This document shows positions 10,134-20,600 of a stretch of 22,825 bases of DNA, piece after piece (the first letter of the stretch is position 1; every line of letters begins with the position of its first letter). Both the position numbers and the translations under genes were made by a program. Location of the stretch: the NCBI RefSeq assembly GCF_000485595.1, contig NW_014577083.1:216237-239061 (forward strand), given 5' to 3'. The DNA is from Priapulus caudatus. Its lineage: Eukaryota > Priapulida > Priapulimorpha > Priapulimorphida > Priapulidae. The notes beneath the pieces were generated by a model. That model saw nothing but the letters and a program-made list of their open reading frames with translations. It was not told where the DNA came from and did not search any database.

Positions 10134-10550
10134 GTTTATTCCCGGTTGGCCTACTCCCATTTTGCCTACGACAAAATTCCCATTTCGCCTACAGCAAAAT
10201 TCCCAGTTGGCCTACACCCATTTCGCCTACTCCCAATTCGTCTACGGCCACGGCTCAAAATCTACCCCATTCCCATTTCGTCTACGATCAGTTTGTTCAC
10301 TAAATAATCATTTATTATTATTAATAATAAAATATGGTTTTGATTTGCATACATAGACTACAGGAACCAGAACTAAAACTAAAAGAAAACATAGGTACAA
10401 ATAATGAGAACACAATTTGACCAAAATAGAAAATACAGTAGCATAAAGATGAAACGATGGGAGTAGGCGAAATAGGAATATTGCCGATTCTGAGAGTTGA
10501 CGAAATGGGAGTAGGCGAAATGGGGCGTAGGCCAACTTACTGGGATGTTA
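10134..10550. mobile_element. MITE-like element with repeated CCCATTTCGCCTAC motif
   Basis: The left part (10141-10285) has seven variants of a CCCATTTCGCCTAC motif, and the right part (about 10457-10535) has several inverted versions such as GTAGGCGAAATGGGA. This gives a terminal inverted repeat made of sub-repeats around an AT-rich centre. It abuts the 407-bp palindrome on the left and the next element on the right. The family is not recognised. Confidence 0.65.
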
Positions 10551-10554
10551 CGGG

Positions 10555-10739
10555 CAGGGGCGGCGCCAGGGTATTTTCTTAGGGGGGGGGCGAAACCAGG
10601 GGCGTTTACAGGAACATGCGAAGGGGGGGTCTGGGGGGCTCTCCCCCAGGAAATTTTTGAAATTAGACCCCCTCAGATGCGTTTTCTGCGCGAGTAGGGG
10701 TGGTCCGGACCCCCTGGACCCCCCCTGTACACGCCCCTG
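10555..10739. mobile_element. hAT-like MITE, apparently nested
   Basis: An outer tip, CAGGGGCGGCGCCAGG, begins at 10555. A second tip, CAGGGGCGTTTACAGG (10597-10612), matches the complement of CCTGTACACGCCCCTG (10724-10739) with one mismatch. CAGGGGCG ends are common on hAT MITEs of marine invertebrates. The G/C-run interior and the lack of target duplications suggest one element inserted in, or replacing part of, another. Confidence 0.6.
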
Positions 10740-10804
10740 GGAACTGTAGAATCTGATACCGTGTGCGCTTGCACTGACGGGTGGGGTCCATGGGGTAGAT
10801 TCAT

Positions 10805-10990
10805 GATTCATCAAGCTGCGTACGCAAAATATTTTGCGTAAATCTTGTGTACGCAATCGACGTTGCTTAGTTGCGATTCATCAACACAGCTATTTAGTAC
10901 ATTTTCGTACGATTTCGCGTACGCAAGCGAGGCCGTTTTAGGTGCGATTCATCAAGCTAAAATTTACGTAAACCTTTGCGTAACTTTACA
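10805..10990. repeat. About 70-bp-spaced GATTCATCAA repeats with TACGCAA palindromes
   Basis: GATTCATCAA starts at 10805, 10875 and 10946, a spacing of 70 and 71 bp. Each is followed by TACGCAA or TACGTAA motifs. A perfect 20-bp palindrome, TACGCAAAATATTTTGCGTA, is at 10821-10840. Similar TACGCAA and GATCAACGCAA pieces at 12210-12360 suggest one repeat spans the assembly gap. Confidence 0.5.
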
Positions 10991-11176
10991 CGAGCTGACG
11001 AGGTGCCGTAAACCACTCGAAATTTCCGCAGGTTTTTCCAGCATACCGCAGCATGCACTATTTTATTGAAAAAAAAAACATTATAAAATTACAATGTCAG
11101 GTTTTCGTGTCCTGTCGGGTCCGGGTTTATTCAACCCGTAACCCCAGAGCGGCGGCGCACAGAGGGCGCTAGATCG

Positions 11177-11232
11177 GGTGGGGGGGCGGCGGGCTGGGGG
11201 GGGGGTGGGGGGGGGGGGCGGGCGGTGCGCCC
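11177..11232 (+). repeat. G-run tract with quadruplex potential
   Basis: Several long G-runs separated by short C, T or A interruptions, enough for multiple G-quadruplexes. It is followed by a purine tract (11250-11337) and lies a few hundred bases before the assembly gap, which may explain why assembly failed here. Confidence 0.6.
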
Positions 11233-11249
11233 CCGCTTATATCATTATG

Positions 11250-11337
11250 GCAAAGAAAAAAAAGAAAAAGAAAAGAAAAGAAAAAGAAAAAGAAACAAGG
11301 AAAAGGAAAAGAAGAAAAAGCAGAAAAAGAAAGAAAT
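11250..11337 (+). repeat. Polypurine (A/G) low-complexity tract
   Basis: An almost pure A/G stretch built of AAAAAG and AAAGAAA variants. In translation it gives lysine- and arginine-rich open frames that are compositional artefacts. Confidence 0.8.
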
Positions 11338-11512
11338 CATGCAAAATGTCTTTGCAGAATCGAGTGGTGGGGTGGGCTGGGTTGTTGCACCACCCCCTTC
11401 GATTTTGCAAGATAAAGGCTAAAGAAGCCAAGAATATTCTCTGGCAATAATGAGGGGGATTGCCAAAAAATGAGTGATGTAGCCTACAAGCTGGATCCAC
11501 TTTCATCGAAAA

Positions 11513-11976
11513 NNNNNNNNNNNNNNNNNNNNNNNNNNNNNNNNNNNNNNNNNNNNNNNNNNNNNNNNNNNNNNNNNNNNNNNNNNNNNNNNNNNNNNNN
11601 NNNNNNNNNNNNNNNNNNNNNNNNNNNNNNNNNNNNNNNNNNNNNNNNNNNNNNNNNNNNNNNNNNNNNNNNNNNNNNNNNNNNNNNNNNNNNNNNNNNN
11701 NNNNNNNNNNNNNNNNNNNNNNNNNNNNNNNNNNNNNNNNNNNNNNNNNNNNNNNNNNNNNNNNNNNNNNNNNNNNNNNNNNNNNNNNNNNNNNNNNNNN
11801 NNNNNNNNNNNNNNNNNNNNNNNNNNNNNNNNNNNNNNNNNNNNNNNNNNNNNNNNNNNNNNNNNNNNNNNNNNNNNNNNNNNNNNNNNNNNNNNNNNNN
11901 NNNNNNNNNNNNNNNNNNNNNNNNNNNNNNNNNNNNNNNNNNNNNNNNNNNNNNNNNNNNNNNNNNNNNNNNNNNN
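11513..11976. other. Assembly gap, 464 unknown bases
   Basis: A run of N. Reading frames crossing it are meaningless. Imperfect inverted sequences just left of it (TTGCAGAATCGAGTGGTGGG against CACCACCCCCTTCGATTTTG, 11351-11410) suggest it lies in repeat DNA. Confidence 0.99.
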
Positions 11977-12590
11977 GTAGTTCCAGGAAGCCCCCCCCGC
12001 CTTTGTTAACTTTCGGGCGAGTGGGAATACCAGATACCGAACAGAATGCGGGTAGAAGCCTCCTCCCCCCCGGGGTTTTACTCCTTGGTAATATGTTGCT
12101 CCTTGGTTCGATGCACAATTTTGTTGTCAGCATTTTAGGGCTTTGATGCTAAACTGCTGAGAGCTTTCCCAGACCCCTGCCAGGAGCCCATAAGCTGGGC
12201 GCCGCGTAGTCGGGGGCCGGTATTCATTCAAGTTGCGGCAACAGCTGGATTGCGTAGATACAGAGTCTAGCAAACGTACGCCCAAAAGCTCATAGGTGCG
12301 CATTCGATCAACGCAAGGTAGCACCTGCAGTTTACGCAAATTGTTGAGGAATTCCGGTTTGTAAATCAACTACGCCATCTGTAGGCTGGGTGGCTGTTTG
12401 AGGTGCGTGCCGTAGCAGTACAAACGCAATCGACACTGTGCGGACAAGACCGGGATATAGGAGACCAACACTGGATGCTGCGGCTCTGTGTAGTGTAAGA
12501 CCATATGGCTCTAGCGTCTACAGGAGTGCTGAGGTGATACGGTCGGCACTATTTTCGTTTGTATGATGGTGTGATTCAACACTGCGATGA
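11977..12590. other. Intergenic DNA right of the gap
   Basis: Higher-GC sequence with C-runs near 11990 and 12065 and scattered TACGCAA-like motifs resembling those at 10805-10990. No gene is supported. The minus-strand frames here have no recognisable domains. Confidence 0.4.
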
Positions 12591-12635
12591 AAGCAGCGAC
12601 ACTGTACGCGTTGTGGGCGTGCTGTGCGTCGGACC

Positions 12636-12820
12636 GTACACGTGCGTGCGTTGTATGCAGTCTGTGCTTAATGTGCACGTACACGTGCGTGCGTGTCAGT
12701 ACAACCGTTGGCGTGCTTGGTCGTACGTACACGGGCGTGAGTGGGCGGCCGTTGGCACTGGTGCGTACGTACACGTGCGTGGCTGATGTGTGTGGCACGT
12801 ACAAGTGCGTGCGTGGCACG
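12636..12820 (+). repeat. Degenerate GTACACGTGCGTGCGTG array
   Basis: Five variants of the motif start at 12636, 12679, 12727, 12769 and 12799. They create several CACGTG E-boxes and many GCGTG cores in under 200 bp. Open frames on both strands here follow from this composition. It may be a decayed minisatellite or a transposon subterminal region. Confidence 0.6.
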
Positions 12821-12911
12821 CTACAAGGCGCTCGCACGGCTGATGTGATGGTAGACACTGGCCTAAACTACGAACTCGCTTAATAACGAAAACAACTGCC
12901 AAGTATGACAA

Positions 12912-13498
12912 AAAAAAATGGCAAAGGCGCCGCCTGGTCTGTGTGCTGGTAGTTATGTAATTAGTATGTATTTTAGCATGAAACCCGGACCCTAACCCTA
13001 ACCCATTCTACTCCAGTCGGGTTATATATGCAGGTTTTCCGGGTCCGGGTCCGGGTTTTATTCACCCCCGGATGTTACCTTGCATTGCCATTGCCATAAT
13101 ACATTGTCATTGAGACGCTCCAACTTCCAAATGCCCAGCCACTGTAGGCCTACTCAGTACTGGATTAACGACGTACGACTACGAGTTATGTGAACGTGTG
13201 TGCATCTGTATCATGTACAACGATAAGGTGTAAAGTTGCAAAATTGAGCCATGTTGTATTTTATATATCCTAAAAACTGTGTCATAACAAGACTAACAAT
13301 ACTCACTTGCTAAAGTGCCAGGCAGCAGTTGCAGTGGTTTAGATAAATGTTTACACCGTCATTACAGGATCCCTATGAGGTCACAGGTCATGATTACACG
13401 CGCGCCATCTACCAATGTCTGTAATAATTAATAACGACAATCTCGTAGTTCTTCTCACGCATTTTCATAATTGCTTGACACCGCTCCATCCGTGCAGA
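12912..13498. other. Intergenic DNA with a short telomere-type match
   Basis: It contains CCCTAACCCTAACCC at 12990-13004 (about two and a half units). It also has a GGGTCCGGGTTTTATTCA block near 13038-13064 that echoes GGGTCCGGGTTTATTCA near 11117-11135 on the other side of the gap. No gene is seen. Confidence 0.45.
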
Positions 13499-13510
13499 AT
13501 AATTGCAAAT

Positions 13511-13571
13511 AATTGCATGATTAATAATAATTGCATGATTAATAATAATTGCATGATTAATAATAATTGCA
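13511..13571 (+). repeat. 18-bp minisatellite
   Basis: Three identical copies of AATTGCATGATTAATAAT at 13511-13528, 13529-13546 and 13547-13564, followed by a partial copy. A degenerate partial copy precedes them. Confidence 0.95.
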
Positions 13572-14448
13572 AAGAATAAATTGTTTGCAAGCTCAATACC
13601 GATTTCAATCTATATTATAAGTGAGATGTTGGTCTGTGGCAGCATGTGCGTGCTGCCAAACAGTTTGTAATCGCGTGTGAGGGTGATGGGGTTATTTTCA
13701 AGGTAGACACGCAATTAACATTTTGGGATAAATAAATGAATTTAATTGTCTGAGAACAAGAAAATACCATGTAAATTTTCTTGCATCTGTGTATTCAAGT
13801 GCCAAGGATGACAATGGGGAAAAATTGGCAGTAAAGCGTGTAATGACTCACTCACATTTTTGGTTATAGCTGCCAAATATATCGCATGTGAAATCTAAAT
13901 GCTCTTTGTAAACAGGAGTTTGTTTTATACAGGTGACCACGAATACAATAGCCAGCTTGCAGCCAGATTTAACTGTGTTTTATGTGTTTTTAATGAATGC
14001 CCCTAATTATGTGCCCTATACACAATTAATGCCCTATACACAAACATACATGCATCCTGTACATACTACATAATACAGACAAACATATTTACTTTGGAGG
14101 AAGAGAAGTGCTTTAATAAATTTTAAATATACATGTAGAGGCTGATAAATTCACAAGCATCGAACAGCTATCATAACCATAATTGAATCGTAAAACGCCC
14201 ACAAACTGCAAACAGCCTTGCCAATGTGCATGAATATAGCAGCATACCAATAGTGGGAGATGGCGAGATTTTGGCTCAACTGTCTTTCTCTATCTCTATC
14301 TCTCTTTTTCTGTCACTCACTCACTTTCCCATTGTGAATTCTCCTATGCAAACATAGGCTTTCCTTAACAACTGTGCATTAATGAGAGGTGTGCATAACA
14401 TATTGCCTAAGTCCATCGAAATAAGCAGTCGATAGATAATCATCCAGT
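13572..14448. other. Region downstream of creatine kinase, likely 3' UTR plus intergenic
   Basis: The creatine kinase 3' UTR should begin at 14448 and run leftward. No exact AATAAA was found on the minus strand close to the stop; an ATTAAA at 14112-14117 (minus strand) is a weak candidate. A pyrimidine-rich CT stretch lies near 14282-14325. Confidence 0.35.
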
Positions 14449-14621
14449 TTACTTCGGCATCAGCGCCTCAATCGATTGCCCTGCCTCGAGTTTTTTCTCC
14501 ATACTGACGAGAAGTTTTACTCCATCAACGACACACTGTACTTGCTCCACCTCAGAGCTGCCAAGCCGGTCAGAGTTGGAAATGTCATAGGTACCTCCAA
14601 CTGATGCTGTATCAACACCTC
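14449..14621 (-). CDS. CK: Creatine kinase coding exon 7 with stop codon
   Basis: A 173-nt exon, acceptor CTACAG. It encodes [20 protein letters not shown], then [20 protein letters not shown] and a C-terminus ending ALMPK-TAA at 14451-14449. The 323-loop valine that marks creatine specificity is present. GSSEVEQVQ replaces the common GFSEVELVQ. No mitochondrial membrane-binding tail is present. Confidence 0.94.
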
Positions 14622-17600
14622 CTGTAGAGTACAATAAAAGGGATCTTTATTTAGACTAAATAACTATAATATTATAACACAAATACACGTATATTACGAA
14701 TATGCAAGGATACTATAAACTTGACTACGGGTTACTGTAGTTACATTAAAATTGTAAAGTATTACTAGACAGCAGCATTCAGTAACAGGGATTGGCTTGA
14801 GTAATGTAATATGTGTCACAATTGGTTTCTGTGTATCAACAATTGAAGCATTCGCTGTATAATTCCAATTTTTCTCATCTCAAAGTTTGAATAAATGGAA
14901 GCCCCCCCCCCACCACACACACATACCAGTTCCACGTTTCTGCAGCTTCAGCTTCTTCAGAATTCCATCAAGGCGCTTTTCATCCTCGCTAAGCTTAGGC
15001 AGCTTAACGTGGACACCTGCTCGTAGGCCAGTACCCAAGTTACTCGGACAGGTGAGAACGTAACCAAGGTGCTCATTCCACATTATCTCCTTGCCTTGCT
15101 TCTTCAGGGCTGCCTCAACCTGTACACATAAGAAAAGTGTTGCTTCTATATAACTCCCTTTGCAATCGTGCTTTCCTTTATCTGTAACCCACCCCCTTAC
15201 ACATACACTACTCCTTGTCCTCCCATGCTGTCTCTCTGCTCTACTCTGCTTTTTAGACCCAGTTATCTCCAGGTTATTTGCGATCACGTTTTACAGATGG
15301 GTTGACATCTTGGTAAATGGTCGGACAATATGGCATAGTGGCCAAGGTAGGGTGGACATGGCATGATGGACAAGCTGTTAACAATAAAAAAAAAAATTTT
15401 CAAAGCATGACATAAAAGTAAACCTCTAAACCCCTGGGCTTTCTTAAATCTGTTTTTCATAAAGATGGATGTTTCAAGATTTGCATCTACAAGCTCCCTT
15501 GAAAAAAACCAGCTTTTTTGTCTGTCCTCTCCCCAAAATGAAAAAAAGGTCTCAAATCCTTTCCTTGGTGTAGGCACATAATCAGTTATTTTTTCTTTGT
15601 GTAGATGCGGCTTGTTTGTTACACGATCGCTTAATCTCTCTCTTTTTTCTCACACGCTACCGATACTGCAGGCATCATGAATAATCTTTTTACCGTGATC
15701 CACATACCTTCTTTGCACCATTACAGAAGCGAGCAAATACTCTCTTCATATTTCCACCAGTCTCCATGGATATCAGCCTCATGTGGTCTTCCTCATTCAC
15801 CCACACTAAAAATGTTCTTTTAAAGAAAATGATACTAGTTAGTAATCGGATTCGAATACAATCAAAATAAATAATAAACGGTATAAATGAAGCAACAATA
15901 TGAAGAATAGTCAAATATATGAATAACACACTCATTAATGATTCACCCGCACAGATTGAGCTGAATCATTAACGAGTCATGCTATCGTCAATCATACTGA
16001 CAACACAGATCTTAATTGGGATTACTGGCATGTCACTGGTCACGCGATTACTACGATTTTTTTGGATTTAGCACAATAATGCCCCGTACGTTTAATTTGT
16101 GTTTTTGACTGTAGCCTAATCTAACTCCAGATTTTCCAATCATTCAACTTATTGCAATATCAGTTCTTGCACAATTATGTAAGCATTTTATTGTTATTGT
16201 GGTCAACACTTGAAATTCACTGATCAATCACTATCAGGGTTCCCCCATAGGAATTTTAGAAAGCATGCTGGGCAATTAGGCAATTCATCCTTGATTGCTA
16301 ACTAGAGCCAACCACGTGTGTTGTAAACAGCCCCAATACATGGGCCAAGCCCATTTGTTTGGAAACGAATACATCAAGCTATGAAAACAGCATGACTGTG
16401 TTAACAATGGGATAATAAAAGTAAAAACAGCTGGAATTAAAGGCATGCTGAATAGTGCACATCGCATTTACAGATATTGCAAATTAGCTTCAGCTTTGAA
16501 GGCATGTTGAAGTCGAAACCTGCCTATATTACATAGGGCCATAATAAAAATATTGTTTGTTTGCCCTCACCCGTCCGACCCGCCAAAAAGGGGCCAACTC
16601 AAATAAATTTCTTGATCTTTCCCATTATATTTTTTTTTACAAATTGTATCACTGTACATTATATAAATCTGTAGGCAATACATTATATCGAGAGCGTATT
16701 AAGAAGGAGAGCGTACAACGGTGAAATGCTGAAACCACGTTGCAGTATTATTCGAATTAATAAACTTTCCCCGTTTTATTTTGACGATTCTTTGTGGTAT
16801 TATTGATCAGCTCTCCTACCTTGCTAATATAAAACAAACTGTTTGTCCCTACAATGCCTCTATGCTGAGATAATTAGCGGTAAAAATCTGGTAATTTTGC
16901 CAAAAACCGACTCGAGATACATAGTGGCTGCGACTGTCTCTTGTTCTGGCGATAGCTTCGGGAAACCTCGCGTGTTTCTGTCATTCATTGACAATGAAAT
17001 TTATTTTCCTTCTACTATCTTTTCTCGCATTTCCAGTCATTGACGGAGCCATTACTCCACAAAAACGTCTTGTTATTTATCGCCATGGTGATGACCCGCC
17101 CTTTACGCTGGATGTAGTTGTAACATGCGTTTTACAGATGTACATAGAATAGTCAGTAGAGTTAGACTAGGGGTTGTTTTAGTAATAGTTTATCTAGACA
17201 CAGCGTCTAATTATGGCAACAGAACGTTTATCATTTGCATTATTTTTTTATTTGAAAACACTACGTACTATATATACGTTTATAGCTATATCAGCTAATA
17301 TCACTATTCAAAAGAAGAAAATACCTAACAATTATGAACATGAATGTAATAAAATTTGAAATAATAATGTCAAATGATTCGATATCTTATGTTATCGTCC
17401 ATTGTTTGAATATGCATATATAATTAAGCCAGTACTCACAAAATACTCATAATCGCGACTAGCATACTAACAAATATGCGGTGCATGTAGTTTACTGTCA
17501 TATTAGGAGTAGCATAACATACTTGTCTTCATTGTGCCAAATGCCACGGGCATCTGGCCAGTCTCTAGCCATTCCAGAGCAGGTGAGTAGAGGAGACACA

Positions 17601-20600
17601 GGCTTGTCAAATAGGAAGTGATTATCAATGAGAAAGTCTTGTTCTTCTGGTGTCATTCCATCCAGTGGATAGTACTTCCCCTTAAATTCTCCATCCATGC
17701 CAGCTAGTGCTATACGTAAACAAACAATGGCTGTTATAAAAGGATCTCGATCGATCTATAAGCTTATATAGTTAATCATTATACAACAAACAACAACAAC
17801 AATCGTTTTACAGCCGTTTTCCATGCTTATGCTGGGGTTGGCCGGGAGCTCCCCATGATTAGTAATCATTATAGATATTACCCTGATATTACCTGTTAAG
17901 TACCATAAACTTCTCTAACACACAAACCACAACTGGAGAAGAAAAAAGAGTGTGCAAGGCTTAATCATTGGATGTTCACTAGACCTAATCTACCTACAAT
18001 TTATTCGGATTAAATCCAATGAGCATGAACTCAAGACTGCTAACCATGAACTTTAAACATTCACCTAGCATATAATTTCATTAGTTTTCCTATACACACA
18101 TTCACAATACGTAGATATAGTCTACAATGCACGACACCAATTTTTGACAAATTTCACCATAAAATCGGTGTGATGCTTTAAGATAACTCGGTTTAAACAA
18201 GTCGCTGTGTGTATTGCCAAAAATATTCATCAGTGATGTCATAAAATCCGGACTAGATTTATTAGTGGGACTTTGTGGCCACAACAAACAGTTAAATCTG
18301 TTGCCCTGAAACCTAACACAGCAATAACCAAACATGATCCTTGACAACATTTTATTCTTCTTTTAAACAGCAACGTTTCTGACAGTAACATTAGTGATTA
18401 CTATTATGCACCCTAATTATGCACGCTCTCAATTCCCAGGTGGACTCGTGCTACTGGTAGTGGGAGGGGACATATCCAAATGTAACCAGCTGTTGCTATA
18501 TATATTGCAATATATATTACAAGTTACGAGTCTTTAGCTGGGTTCACACTATAAAATTTCTTTTGAAAAGTTGACGAGTTTATAAACGTTTCAACTAATC
18601 GACCAAAGTTGATCGCTGAACTAGTTGCTGTCAACTAGTCGAAAGATTAGAACATGTTCTAATTTCTCAACTTTTGGTCAGCGAGTTGAGCAACTGTTTG
18701 CCATGCAGACACTCAGATAATAGAAATCAGGAGGTGTGCCCCGCCACCCAGAAGATAATTTCCGCGCCTGTTTTTGCTATCGGCTGCACACGGGTTACGC
18801 CTGGTGTGAAACAATACATGCAAAACTGCGTATCCACGACTACGTCTCCCCGTGTGCACATTGCGGGTGAAATGTTGAAACGTTTACCGACTCGTGGTCG
18901 ATAATGCAAATGCTTTGAACATCTAATAGAAAGTTTATTAGAACGTTGAAAAGCGTATCAACTCGTCGACTTTTCGATAGTGTAATCCCAGCTTTAGTTG
19001 TGTTGTTCGATTCTCCCAATGAACCACATCTTGACCACATCACAGTAGTATCTGACATCACTGATGCACAGCTATTACTGAGCTGAGCGGCATATAAACA
19101 GGCTCAAGAACTGTTTTAAATGGATTGCACATTGCTGAATTTATGGCGAGTTTTATGATGCTTGGTGAATGTTTAAGTTAAATTATGAGCTTCTAGGTTT
19201 CTCGAATTAAATGTAATAAATTGTAGTTGCATTAGGGCTAGCAAACATTGCATTTCAAATAATTAAGCAAATTCACTCCTGACCTTATACATATATGCAC
19301 ATAGCTTCACTATGTATAAATATGTAGGTTCACTATTTGTAATTGTATGAATAGGTTTATCATAAACCAGACATATAGGTCTACGTATGTAAACAGCAGA
19401 ACTAGAAAATTTACATTGAAATTACAATAACTGATTTCCTTGCTATCTATTGATCTTAAATGTAAATTCATTCATCCATGTTCCTCTTTGAAAGCGCACT
19501 GAGCTTACCAACAGTCACGATTTTCTCCACAGCACGCCGCTCAGCACGGCTGCAATGCGGAGGCAGGCAAAGACCTCTAATGCTCCTTCCAGTGCGAACG
19601 CGAGAACTCAGAACATAAGCAGGATCCAGATCTCCTCCCTTAAGATCATCTTGATTCAGGTTGGTCTTGTGCTTGGCTTTAAAAGTAAGGTTCAAAGAGT
19701 TACTTAATTGAATCTAGATATAATATATCTTGTCCATAAAATTAGGGGGAATACTTACACAAGCCTATAGTCACCTGGCAGCTCATAAAATTTACCAGAC
19801 CAAAGTTTTTCTTTACAAGGCCAAGCATGAACTACGCCCTATATACAGCAGCCTACAGCTCGAACGGTCATTTACTATAGCCTCATATGGTGAGGCTGTC
19901 TTCTGCAATTTTACCCACCTACCCCTGCAATACCCCTTGCAGCTGGGCAAGTCAAGGACTTTACACCTTACATCCTAATTTATTCAAAACACTGCATTGC
20001 AAACGTAGCAGTTCTTAATCGATGCAGGATTTGAGTGTAAATAAGTTAAAAAATTTGTTAAAGAAGCCACCTACCATCTTTCATGTAACCGTTGTGGCGC
20101 TTTTCAATCACCGGGTCAAACAAGTCTGCGAACACATCAAATGCCTCCTCGTCCCCTGCTACACAACCAACCGTGTAGATGTAGGGGTGACCTGTGTATG
20201 AACAGACACATGTACTCAGGGGTAGAAAAGAACTTTTGAACAAGCGAGTACCTACCCTCATTTGCGGTGCACGTCTGCCAAATTTTCTTGGGACATTTGC
20301 TAAAAAAATACGGTAATTCCGTGAGGCCGTGCTCTGGAACGAACTAATTAGTATAGCAGAAATTTCAGGGAGTCACACGAACTCAGGACTGCATATATGT
20401 CAAATCAGGGAGTACAACAGTAAATCAGGGAGTATTTGACACCGGACACGCATTAATTTCGCACCCTGCGCCTTTTCCGCCCCACACTGCATTTCACATC
20501 CCTTCTTAACTGAGCTGTCACTCTCTCAACCATTCAAGTCTTCTCACTGCCCCTAGACACTTCTAAAAAGTCATGGGCGAATTGTCAACGAAATCCAGAG

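Noticed and set aside
2034-10740. CRISPR-like arrays among the many short repeats.
   Set aside because: Repeats are transposon termini or microsatellites without uniform repeat-spacer units, and the genome is eukaryotic.
11237-12133. Long frames of 298 and 179 codons across the gap.
   Set aside because: They are open only because of the run of N and the purine tract.
12511-12911. Overlapping frames of 71-115 codons on both strands.
   Set aside because: The CGTG-rich motif array removes stop codons in several frames at once; there is no conserved domain.
18102-18350. 82-codon minus-strand frame in creatine kinase intron 3.
   Set aside because: Exons 3 and 4 join exactly without it, and the sequence resembles no known family.
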